Shown in pieces: positions 12,705-21,038 of a DNA stretch of 21,514 bases (its first letter is position 1; each line of letters begins with the position of its first letter). The position numbers were made by a program, and so were the translations under genes. A model generated the notes under the pieces. It made no database searches. It saw nothing but the letters and a program-made list of their open reading frames with translations, and was not told the DNA's origin. The DNA is taken from IMG/VR virus record IMGVR_UViG_3300042519_000984, positions 1 through 21,514 of that record; one strand, written 5' to 3'. This DNA comes from a virus.

Positions 12705-12916
12705 AAGAACTGATCGGGATTGGAGAGATCGCTCGAATGCTCGGGATTGTCCCTGAGACTGCCCGTCAATGGTGCGTCTCAAAGAAGATCCCGGCATTTC
12801 GGTTTGATGAGAATGGTCGGTGGAAGGCGTACCGCGAGGACATAGCTGACTGGATTGACTCCAGAAAGAATGCTATGGGCGGCGAAACGCCTTCGTCTTC
12901 TGAGCAATCTTCTTAG
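12701..12916 (+). CDS. MerR/excisionase-type helix-turn-helix protein
   Basis: This 71-residue protein is almost entirely an HTH_17-type domain: 'IGEIARMLGIVPETARQWCVSKKIPAFRFDENGRWKAYREDIADWIDSRK'. Such domains bind DNA in excisionases and small regulators. No integrase is seen in the window, so a regulator of the recombination operon or a neighbouring promoter is more likely. It is the last gene on the plus strand here. Its final 44 bases overlap, tail to tail, the DUF5872-type gene on the minus strand. Confidence 0.85.
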   Translation: MKELIGIGEIARMLGIVPETARQWCVSKKIPAFRFDENGRWKAYREDIADWIDSRKNAMGGETPSSSEQSS

Positions 12917-13259
12917 GCTGGGCTACGAACTGTTTGCCCTGTTTGTTTCCCTCCGATTTGGCTTTGTTGGTTGAAGCCTTTTCGCTGGGCGACAGACTGT
13001 TCCATGCAGCAGCAGGAAGATACCGCTTCTTTCCTTCGGATGGTTTGCCGTCGGAGGTTTTCCAGTCTTCCTTCGTCCACTTCGACAGGGACTTCTGTTC
13101 TCCTGTCTTTCCGCCAGAGTACCCGCCGCCAGCAGCCTTGTACTCCTGAGCCACAAGCTGGGCTTTGCGAGCAGACCACTCGCCGGGGTCGCCGCCCTTA
13201 CCGCTGGCCATCACCTTCTTCTTGATGCGCTCACGCAACTCTGGTTTTGTGTAGCTCAT
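12873..13259 (-). CDS. DUF5872-type small basic protein
   Basis: This 128-residue protein has 'TKPELRERIKKKVMASGKGGDPGEWSARKAQLVAQEY' first, then 'KSLSKWTKEDWKTSDGKP', 'KRYLPAAAWNSLSPSEKAST' and a basic tail. The 'W..E.W' and 'RYLPAAAW..L...E' spacing matches DUF5872, a domain found in phages and large DNA viruses; its function is not known. It is rich in Lys and Gly and may bind DNA or be packaged. The gene follows the giant polyvalent gene by seven bases, so it is probably part of the late transcript. Confidence 0.75.
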   Translation of the reverse strand: MSYTKPELRERIKKKVMASGKGGDPGEWSARKAQLVAQEYKAAGGGYSGGKTGEQKSLSKWTKEDWKTSDGKPSEGKKRYLPAAAWNSLSPSEKASTNKAKSEGNKQGKQFVAQPKKIAQKTKAFRRP

Positions 13260-13266
13260 AGTCTGC

Positions 13267-16200
13267 TCACTTCTTCTGGTTGATGCGGATTTCTTCTACC
13301 TGCTTTGCGATGTCAATCCTGATCTGTTGGAGTCGCTCGATCTCTAGGCGCTTCTCTGCGCCAGACATCACCTTGTCGTCCTCAATCATTCTGATCTGAC
13401 TGCTGATGCCGGACATCATGTTTGTCCCCTTGTTGTACAGCTTCACCAAGGCCAGCTTGTCCTGCTTCTCAGTAAACAACTCGTTGGCTCTCTCAAGCTG
13501 ACCAGCGTTCAGGAAATGGCTGACATCAGAAGCTGCTGTCGCAATGTCCTTGGAGTTCTCGTAGAACGATGTGACGTAGCGGGACTGAGCCTGCGGCACG
13601 CTCTTCACATAGTTGCCCACCACCAAGAAGTCATCAATGCGCTCGTAGCGTGGGGATGCGCCATCCTTGAACGGAGCGGCCATCATGTTCGATGCAGTTT
13701 GGATGCCTGCGCCAACCCAGCCCAAGTAACCTTTGAGCATGTAGTCGTACTGGATCGCAGAAAACTGAACAGATTCTGGCTTGATCGCACCACCTGTCGC
13801 TGTCGATGCGAACTGAGCAAACATGTTGTTCACCGTGTTCAGCGAGACGGCAGCAGCAGATGTTCCGGGCGACTTGCGAAGCTGAGGAGAGATGCGCTCC
13901 ATGCCCATGCTCTCGATTGGGCGGTCTGTGAATCCATCCTTGTTGCGAGCAATGTCGTACAGAGGACGGATTGCCTGTGGGATTGGGTTGATCGCAAACG
14001 TATCGTGCAGAACAGACAGCAGGCGCTTACCAAACACCTTGCCCTCAACACTGGAATCAACCATCTGCTCGGTGAAACGCTCGACCAAGGTGGCGATTGC
14101 GCCCATCTCGAAAGGCTTTGGAATCCGAACAGCCTTGTCTGTTCCGGGAACCTTGAACCAGAAGAAGGCATCACGATCCCAGTCTTCGCGCTTCTTCCAG
14201 TCCTCGTCGTCTTTCTGTGACAGATACAGGATCAGGCCAGCGGTGACCACAGCGCCAGTGACAGTGGCAAACTTTGCCGCTTTCTGTCTCTCAGTATCAG
14301 AAGCGTTGCCAGTCAGGACTTGCATGGTTGGGTCGATGCCGTCCCTGCCCAGCTTGTACATGCCCTGAAGTCGAGCATTGAAGTACGGGAGAACCTGAGC
14401 CGCATAGCGGATAGCCGTCCAGCTACCTTGCAGTCCAAAGTCCTGCAAATCACGGGCGGCGTAGGAGGCTTCAAGATGCGAAGCTCCACTGGCTCGCAAC
14501 TGCTGGTACAGCGCAAGGCGGTTGGCGTTCTCAGAGGCATCGCTGATCACGTCATATTTGTCCTGCACCGAGCGGAAGAAGTTGGCCACCTTGTCTGGGG
14601 TATCCAAGATGTCAGCCTTGCTCACGCCTGTTTTCAAGATTCGTTTGATCGAGGCAGACTGATCTCCGTCGAATGCGTTGCCCATAGCAAACAGACCGCC
14701 GCCAGCCAAAGCCTCGGCACGATCTGTCATGTATGCACGCCAGCCTTGCATGACGTTGCCCACTGGACTACCACTCAACTCGGACAGACCGATAGACTGG
14801 ATGGAGTCACGGATCAAGTTGTTGATTTTGAAGGTTGGCGACAGAGAGATGAACCGTGTGAGGGTGGTCTTGAACCCACGCATAACGTCCATGCCCCAGC
14901 CGTAGCTTGGCATCTGGGACACAGCAGCCAAAGACTCCAGCAAGAACTCGTCGTCGATGCGGTAGTAAGTCTCCTGACCTTTGATCATGACCTTGACTGC
15001 GCCCTTCTCTTGGGCATCCAGCTTGGTAACGATGTCACCCTGCTCTGTTGCGGCAGTCAGAGTCTCGACGGCGGCTTGGTTCTTCATCGAGGCGGACAGG
15101 ATATGAGTCCAGTTCATCAAGACGTTTTCCATCAGGTCGTTCAGTGGACGGTCACTACCCTTCAGCTTCTTGGACAGATACTGGCCGACAGATCCAGAGC
15201 TGGTCTGAGCTGCGGACAGGCTGCCGTCATCCTCCATCTGACGATAGAACGGGATGTACCAGATGTCAGCAGAGAATCGTTTGTAACCTTCGGCATCAAT
15301 CAGGCCGGTATCACGAGCGACATCGAGGACAGAGCGGTTCAACTCGTTCATGTTCTTCAGTGTCTCGGCGTACACGCCGACACGGGACTTGCCGTCTTTC
15401 ATCTTGCCGAGGTTCAAAGCACGTAAAGCCTTGATGTCTTCTGGGCTGAAGAAACGCTCGCGCTCATCTTTCGACAGACTGGCCGCACGGTTGGCTGCGA
15501 TCCAAAGCAGGAAGCGATCAACTTCACCACCCACTGGGTCGAGGATCTCCAGCAAACCCTGCGTACCCTTCTTCACATTCAGTGCGCCATCGTCGTTGAA
15601 GACTTGACCGTAGTGCAGTAGGGTAGAGACAGCGCCATCCTGTGAGCCAGTAGACATACGCAACATGATGTATGCCTTGTTGCTGATCTCTTTGACAGAA
15701 CGGAACTTGTCGAATGTGCCTTGCACAATACGCATCCAGAAGTTCGGCTTGATGTGCTCCAGTCTTTCCTTGATGGTGGGAGGAGAGTAGAAGCCCTTCT
15801 TCAGCGCACGCTCACGGGTGTCAGGGCTGACATCAGAGAACTGCTCTTCGTAGCGTTTGCGGCTGAACATTGGCAAACCATCTTCTGCCGTCTGAGTCAG
15901 AAGGTTTTCAGGGATTACAAATCCCGGCTGATTTGCAAATTGTCCGCCGCCGATACCAACATTCAGGGTTGCAGACTTTCCGCCAAACTCTTTCAGGAAC
16001 TTGTCCGCAACAAGAGGAACAATCTCCTCGTAAAACTTCACCATGCCTTCGCTGCTGGCTTTTAATCCAGCACCAGAAAGCTCTTGGTACTTGCCATCAA
16101 TCTTTTCTGAACTCAAGAGTTTGTCTGCAAGGTCGATGCCAATCCAGTCGGCTACCTCGGCAGGAGAGACTTCTTGAACTTGCGGCTGGGCAGGGTTAAT

Positions 16201-19200
16201 GACTGGAACCATCGTTAGATTTTTTCCGTCATACTTAACCGACGAGACATCTTTGCTGATGTCAAAGCGATCAGACTGCTGCTTACCAGTTGTCCAAGCT
16301 ATCTGCTTAATTCCCTTGTTTACAGCAATGCCAACAGCCCGCTTAATCAAAAGTGAGACCCATGCCTGAGTATCTTTGATGAACGGGGCTGGCGGTACGT
16401 TGTACTTATTCAGCTCAAACAGTTTGGTGGATAGCTTATTGGCCTGCTTTTGCAGCTTAGCTTTTTCTTCCGCAGATTCTGTTGCAGCAATCTTTTCAAT
16501 CAAGCTATTGAACTTGTCTACATCTGCATCTCTCTGCCCGTCAAAACCAAACTTCAAAGCATCTTGAGCACGCTGACTCTGGATCTCCTCAAGAAACAAA
16601 ACATCTTCACCGTTCGCGTCTTTGCGTACATTGTGGCGTAGCCAACCAACATGCTGGCCGTTGGCAACATCACCAAAATGAACAGAATCATCCTTCTTGT
16701 ATGGAGCGACTGTCGGCACAAGGAGAACTGTCTCTTCATAATCCTTGCCGTCAGGCAAGACGTACTTGCCATCACCGTGCTTGGTGGCACTTTGCTTTGC
16801 GTTCTTAGACCACGCACGCATGAAATTATTGCGGCCATAGTTCTCGACAACAAATCCCTCGTACTCATCATCAGTAAAACTATCCAGTCCACCTTCTGGT
16901 TCGTCAACCATTCCGCGATATACCAGATTCTCTGCAAATTCTCTGTAATCATCTGGCGTGGGCTTGGCATCAACTTCACTGAGGTTGACCGTATTCACAT
17001 TTACATTGTTCATGGCAATGTATGCAAGCACGTCTTCTTTTTTGACGCGAGCAGGTTGCAATGACAACCAATCCATGATTCCAGACCAAGTAACTTCCTC
17101 AGCCTTAATGCCCATCTTCTTGCCATTGGAAGTTAGCCAAGTTTTCCACTGCTCTGCTGGCATCACATTCTGAGCATTGCGCTCTATGTTGTCGTACATC
17201 GCCGAATAGAACAGTTCACCCGGTCTCTTGCGAGAGAACATAGCCTCTCCAGCCCGAGCTTCTGGTGCTGGAGCAGCCTCACCGTACTTGTCTTTGACGT
17301 ACTGAACAGCCAGCTTGTAGTCTCCTTCGAGATCATCAAACTCGCCAGCCAAGGCTTTTTGCAAAACAGAGGCGTTATCCTTATCCTCAAGGTAGCGAAC
17401 TCTTCTGTGCCAAGGATAGTGAGCCGCAATAATTTGATCTGGCTGAACATCCTGAAGAACAAACGGAGCATCCCACTGTTCTTTTGGAACGATGAACTCC
17501 AGTGTTGGGCGTGTCTCTACTGGGCCATAGAAAGGGGTCTCTCCAGCATAGATGGCTCGCGGCCCTTCGATGCCCTTTGCGTACTTGATAGACAAGCCTT
17601 CTTTCGCAATGCTGTCCAAAGACTCTGTGTCTGTCTGGTGGTACAGGCGAACATACCCATCAGGTATTTCCTGAGTACCCGGCTCTGCTGGCAAGTCCAT
17701 CTTCTTCTGTGAGAAGGCAGGCATACCAGTGGCTACTGGTTGTGCGGCAGCCTGACCTTGTTCAAAGGTAGACAGGACACTGGCTACGGCTTGGCGTGCA
17801 GCACCGACATCTGTCAACAGATTCTTTGAGTCCAGGGTCTGGCCGCTGCGAAGCTTGGCCATCACCGAGTCCAAGAAGTCAATGACTACGCGAGCCAACT
17901 GCTGGAACATAGTTGGGTTCTCGTCGGCCATCATCTGCCAGAAGGCGGACTCACCAAACCTGTCGCCCACGATGTCGGCAATGGCCTCTTCCAGAATCAG
18001 AGCCGGATCTTTCATCCCCTCCTGAGCCATGATCTGACGATAGCGAGACATGCCTGCTTGGTCGAGGTATGGTGTCAGGTGCGTAACGAGCCTTGCATAC
18101 AGCTTTGGATCGCTGAATCGCAGAGCGTGAACCATCTCGTGGCCGAGGATGCGGACGTGAGGACGGCTGCTGTTGATGTTGACAAAGATTGTGTCTGAGC
18201 CACTTAGTACCGCGCCGTCTAGGAAGTCGATACTTCCTTCCGCCACTGCAAAATAGACAAGCTTTTTTCTGAACAGATCGGCAATGCGCTGCATGGCAGG
18301 GACGCCGGGAATCTTTCCAGCAAGATCGCCGACAGGTACTCTTTTCGCGGTGAAGGTGTCTGTGCTTCCTTGTCTTGCGAGATGTCCTCTGACTTCTTTG
18401 TTGAGGTCGTCAACCGTTTTGAGCTTGGCATAAGCAAAGTCCCTTGTTGTGGTTGCAGGCTCAGCCGTTCTGCTCAGGCTGTACTTGGCTCCGGCTCCAG
18501 CACCCTTGTTCGATTCAGCAATCTTTTTCATCTGAGTGATTGCACCCATGAGGTTGCCTTGGTCGGCCATCTCAGTTAGGGTGAGCACATCCTCGATGTC
18601 CAGAGCACCGTCTTCGTATGCCTTGTTAATGCGCTCCTTAACGCGAGCCTGCACTACGGGGTCAATGGCTGGCTTGGCTGGAGCGGCAGGGGTGGTTGGC
18701 GCTACTTCTTGCGGCTGAGTCCCGCCTTCGACAGGCTGATCGCCACGGCCTGTTTCACCGCCGCCTTTTTGTTCTTGGGTTGTGACTCCCCGATCTTCCC
18801 CGACCGCTGGAACTTGTCCACCAGCTCCTTGACGTTGCTGCTCACCACCTTCTGTGACTTGCCTGACTTGAGTGGCATCTGGTGCTCCTTCTGTTGGTTG
18901 AACCTGACGCTCCGCTGCCGCGACAGCAGGAGTTGTGACGGTGGTAGTTGTGCCTTTGATCTTCTTGACCTGACCAGCCTTGGCCGCAGGAACGATTTCT
19001 TCCTGAACGATGTTGCCAGCCGCATCTTTCTGTTGAACAACAACAGCATCAGCAGGCGGAGTGGTGGTGGCAGATGGCTCGACGTAGCCAAGCAACTGAC
19101 CCATAGCTGGCTTGAATCCAACATCGGCAATCAGCTTCTGAGCCTTTACGCCAATGGTCTTGTCTTTCGACACGATGACAGATTCAACATTCGTCTCTGG

Positions 19201-21027
19201 ATCTGTCACTGTCACACGAGTCAAGCCCTTTGTGCTTACCCCCTTTAGGTCGCTCTTGGTTGTGACGACCACGGACTTGCTGCCATCGCGGACAGCAGAC
19301 ACCTGTGCGGCCACCTGTGCTGGTGGCTCTGGAACAAAGCCAGCCTCATTAACGGGCGGCGTTACTACCGGAGCTGCGGCTGTTACTACCGGAGCAGGAG
19401 TAACCTCTGTCGCTGTGGCTGGCGTAACGGCAGTCTCTGGCGGAGCTTCTGCAAATGCAGCCATGACATCAGCCTCGCGCTGCTTGGTTTTTTCGGCAAT
19501 AGCCTCTGGGCTTGGAGCCTCCAAGTCAACCAGCATACGCTGTGTGGCCAAAGCCTTGACCAACACATTCTGGAATCGTGGGTCGTCACCAGAATCAATG
19601 CCATTGGCCTGAAGGATTGGGCCGATCTTCTCGTCTCCAGACATGGCCTCGAATAATTCTTGGCGACCATCATCGGATGTAAGGTCGGTCTGAGCCTGAT
19701 CAAGAATCTGTCGAACTCTGTCAGCATCTGTCTTGCCGCCACGGAAAGCGCCAACCGCTGCACCAATCGTGCCGCCACCCAAGCCACCCAATGCAAACGC
19801 ATTGATGTACTCGTTCATGGCATCTTCGCCAGCCAAATCCTTGCCTGCGCCGAAACGCTCGATGGCTGTTTGGAACAGTTCTTGTCCGCCCTCAATGCCA
19901 ACGCCTGCTGCGCCGCCAATCAGAGCACGACCCGGACGACCAGCGCCGGGGATATTGATCTTGCCTGCGGCCACGTCCAGACCCAGACGATCAACGACTG
20001 CTTCAGACAGACCGGCAACAACGCCAGATCCAAAGATGCGAGCCAAGTCGCCGCCAGACAGTTCGCGCCCTTCTGCTTGAGCCTGCTCCTCGGCCTCGCC
20101 GTAGATGCCGCCGGTGCTCTTGAGGATTCCCGAACCGGCCAAAGCCGTGCCGGAGCCAATATTCTTGGCCACGGTCTTCGTGGCTTCTTTGATCATCTGG
20201 TCTGTGGCAACGTCTATGCCTTTGTCTGTGGCCAGACGCTTAGCCTCAGCAGACACCATACCCTCGATCAGATTCTTGGCAACGCCCTGAACAGCCTGCT
20301 TGCCGACAGCGCCTGCCCCAACGCCAGCAACAGCACCGACTGGGCCAGCAGCCAAGCCGCCAGCCAGAGAGCCAAGGGCAGAGGTGGCCACGGTCTCGAC
20401 AATGCTGCCGCCGAGGTAGCCAACGCCATACTGCGCCCAGTCAACCAAAGCGCCCAAGTCGCCTTGCTGAGCCTTGGCCCATGCTTTGGTCACATCATCG
20501 GATTCTTTGGCTGTCTCGCCAATCGCTTTCATTCTGGTCTGGTACTCACCAAGGCCAAAGTTTTTCAGCGATGTCATAGCCCCGCCAGCGCCGAAGGCTT
20601 TTTCGCCAGCCGCTCCAGCAAATCCGAGAGCACCGTATGCCAGTGCAGGAGTCTGCTCTAGTGCCGTTGTAAAGCCACGACCTGTATCGCCAGATTCTTT
20701 CTCTGGCTTTGCCTCGACCACTGGCTCAACAGTTTCTGATCCGGGCCATTTGTATGCAAAAGCACCATCTGTTGATTCTTGCTTTGGCTGCTGCATAGCT
20801 GGCTCAGAGCCGGGCCACTTATATGCAAATGTCTCTGACTGCGATGCTGGCGGTGAAGATGGCAATGACGCTCCGCCCGACTTTGGAATTGGCGGCGCAA
20901 CATCTGGGCGTGATCTTGGAAGAACGTCCTCAGTCAATGCCTCAGAAGAACTCTTGTACATATTGAGTTCATCCTCTGGCTCAATCCCCAGCGGGTCTCT
21001 ACGACCAAGACGCAAAGATGTATCCAT
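13267..21027 (-). CDS. Giant polyvalent virion-type protein (metallopeptidase, ART-like, LPD38-like modules)
   Basis: This 2586-residue protein is probably an ejected virion protein. Residues 1-115 are disordered, with a duplicated FAYKWPGSE (67-75, 90-98). Residues 120-430 are Gly/Ala-rich and hydrophobic with 'EGGQELFQTAIERF', suited to membrane insertion. Residues 430-845 are a Pro/Thr/Gln-rich linker. A zinc metallopeptidase follows, with HEMVH at 963-967 and Glu1013/1014 in 'LEEAIADIVGD'. Residues about 1110-1210 have 'YVRLYHQTDTESLDSIAKEG', an ADP-ribosyltransferase-like start (Tyr1129, His1130). Residues 1268-1350 are helical, then comes an uncharacterised module with EEIQS (1480-1484) and WTTG (1578-1581). 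From about 1726 the C-terminal region has 'YIPFYR', 'NNLIRDSIQS' (from 2069) and a hydrophobic helix near 2247-2268, matching LPD38. Such proteins may aid genome entry and disarm the host; these roles are inferred. Confidence 0.9.
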   Translation of the reverse strand: MDTSLRLGRRDPLGIEPEDELNMYKSSSEALTEDVLPRSRPDVAPPIPKSGGASLPSSPPASQSETFAYKWPGSEPAMQQPKQESTDGAFAYKWPGSETVEPVVEAKPEKESGDTGRGFTTALEQTPALAYGALGFAGAAGEKAFGAGGAMTSLKNFGLGEYQTRMKAIGETAKESDDVTKAWAKAQQGDLGALVDWAQYGVGYLGGSIVETVATSALGSLAGGLAAGPVGAVAGVGAGAVGKQAVQGVAKNLIEGMVSAEAKRLATDKGIDVATDQMIKEATKTVAKNIGSGTALAGSGILKSTGGIYGEAEEQAQAEGRELSGGDLARIFGSGVVAGLSEAVVDRLGLDVAAGKINIPGAGRPGRALIGGAAGVGIEGGQELFQTAIERFGAGKDLAGEDAMNEYINAFALGGLGGGTIGAAVGAFRGGKTDADRVRQILDQAQTDLTSDDGRQELFEAMSGDEKIGPILQANGIDSGDDPRFQNVLVKALATQRMLVDLEAPSPEAIAEKTKQREADVMAAFAEAPPETAVTPATATEVTPAPVVTAAAPVVTPPVNEAGFVPEPPAQVAAQVSAVRDGSKSVVVTTKSDLKGVSTKGLTRVTVTDPETNVESVIVSKDKTIGVKAQKLIADVGFKPAMGQLLGYVEPSATTTPPADAVVVQQKDAAGNIVQEEIVPAAKAGQVKKIKGTTTTVTTPAVAAAERQVQPTEGAPDATQVRQVTEGGEQQRQGAGGQVPAVGEDRGVTTQEQKGGGETGRGDQPVEGGTQPQEVAPTTPAAPAKPAIDPVVQARVKERINKAYEDGALDIEDVLTLTEMADQGNLMGAITQMKKIAESNKGAGAGAKYSLSRTAEPATTTRDFAYAKLKTVDDLNKEVRGHLARQGSTDTFTAKRVPVGDLAGKIPGVPAMQRIADLFRKKLVYFAVAEGSIDFLDGAVLSGSDTIFVNINSSRPHVRILGHEMVHALRFSDPKLYARLVTHLTPYLDQAGMSRYRQIMAQEGMKDPALILEEAIADIVGDRFGESAFWQMMADENPTMFQQLARVVIDFLDSVMAKLRSGQTLDSKNLLTDVGAARQAVASVLSTFEQGQAAAQPVATGMPAFSQKKMDLPAEPGTQEIPDGYVRLYHQTDTESLDSIAKEGLSIKYAKGIEGPRAIYAGETPFYGPVETRPTLEFIVPKEQWDAPFVLQDVQPDQIIAAHYPWHRRVRYLEDKDNASVLQKALAGEFDDLEGDYKLAVQYVKDKYGEAAPAPEARAGEAMFSRKRPGELFYSAMYDNIERNAQNVMPAEQWKTWLTSNGKKMGIKAEEVTWSGIMDWLSLQPARVKKEDVLAYIAMNNVNVNTVNLSEVDAKPTPDDYREFAENLVYRGMVDEPEGGLDSFTDDEYEGFVVENYGRNNFMRAWSKNAKQSATKHGDGKYVLPDGKDYEETVLLVPTVAPYKKDDSVHFGDVANGQHVGWLRHNVRKDANGEDVLFLEEIQSQRAQDALKFGFDGQRDADVDKFNSLIEKIAATESAEEKAKLQKQANKLSTKLFELNKYNVPPAPFIKDTQAWVSLLIKRAVGIAVNKGIKQIAWTTGKQQSDRFDISKDVSSVKYDGKNLTMVPVINPAQPQVQEVSPAEVADWIGIDLADKLLSSEKIDGKYQELSGAGLKASSEGMVKFYEEIVPLVADKFLKEFGGKSATLNVGIGGGQFANQPGFVIPENLLTQTAEDGLPMFSRKRYEEQFSDVSPDTRERALKKGFYSPPTIKERLEHIKPNFWMRIVQGTFDKFRSVKEISNKAYIMLRMSTGSQDGAVSTLLHYGQVFNDDGALNVKKGTQGLLEILDPVGGEVDRFLLWIAANRAASLSKDERERFFSPEDIKALRALNLGKMKDGKSRVGVYAETLKNMNELNRSVLDVARDTGLIDAEGYKRFSADIWYIPFYRQMEDDGSLSAAQTSSGSVGQYLSKKLKGSDRPLNDLMENVLMNWTHILSASMKNQAAVETLTAATEQGDIVTKLDAQEKGAVKVMIKGQETYYRIDDEFLLESLAAVSQMPSYGWGMDVMRGFKTTLTRFISLSPTFKINNLIRDSIQSIGLSELSGSPVGNVMQGWRAYMTDRAEALAGGGLFAMGNAFDGDQSASIKRILKTGVSKADILDTPDKVANFFRSVQDKYDVISDASENANRLALYQQLRASGASHLEASYAARDLQDFGLQGSWTAIRYAAQVLPYFNARLQGMYKLGRDGIDPTMQVLTGNASDTERQKAAKFATVTGAVVTAGLILYLSQKDDEDWKKREDWDRDAFFWFKVPGTDKAVRIPKPFEMGAIATLVERFTEQMVDSSVEGKVFGKRLLSVLHDTFAINPIPQAIRPLYDIARNKDGFTDRPIESMGMERISPQLRKSPGTSAAAVSLNTVNNMFAQFASTATGGAIKPESVQFSAIQYDYMLKGYLGWVGAGIQTASNMMAAPFKDGASPRYERIDDFLVVGNYVKSVPQAQSRYVTSFYENSKDIATAASDVSHFLNAGQLERANELFTEKQDKLALVKLYNKGTNMMSGISSQIRMIEDDKVMSGAEKRLEIERLQQIRIDIAKQVEEIRINQKK
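20734..20829 (-). repeat. Duplicated nine-residue motif in the giant protein's N-terminus
   Basis: FAYKWPGSE is encoded at 20803-20829 and again at 20734-20760, 69 bases apart and in frame. The two 27-base copies differ at five positions, each a third codon base and each synonymous. This indicates that the peptide, not the DNA, is being preserved. Confidence 0.9.
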
Positions 21028-21038
21028 CTGTTTTCCTA

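Noticed and set aside
14320-15426. Plus-strand open frame of 368 codons within the giant gene
   Set aside because: It runs antisense to the well-supported LPD38-like coding region, lacks a recognisable domain and has no neighbouring plus-strand operon. It is a shadow of the long minus-strand frame.
19660-20661. Plus-strand open frame of 333 codons within the giant gene
   Set aside because: It is antisense to the Gly/Ala-rich region of the giant protein. The biased composition (GC-rich Ala/Gly codons) keeps the opposite strand open, and no SD or domain supports it.
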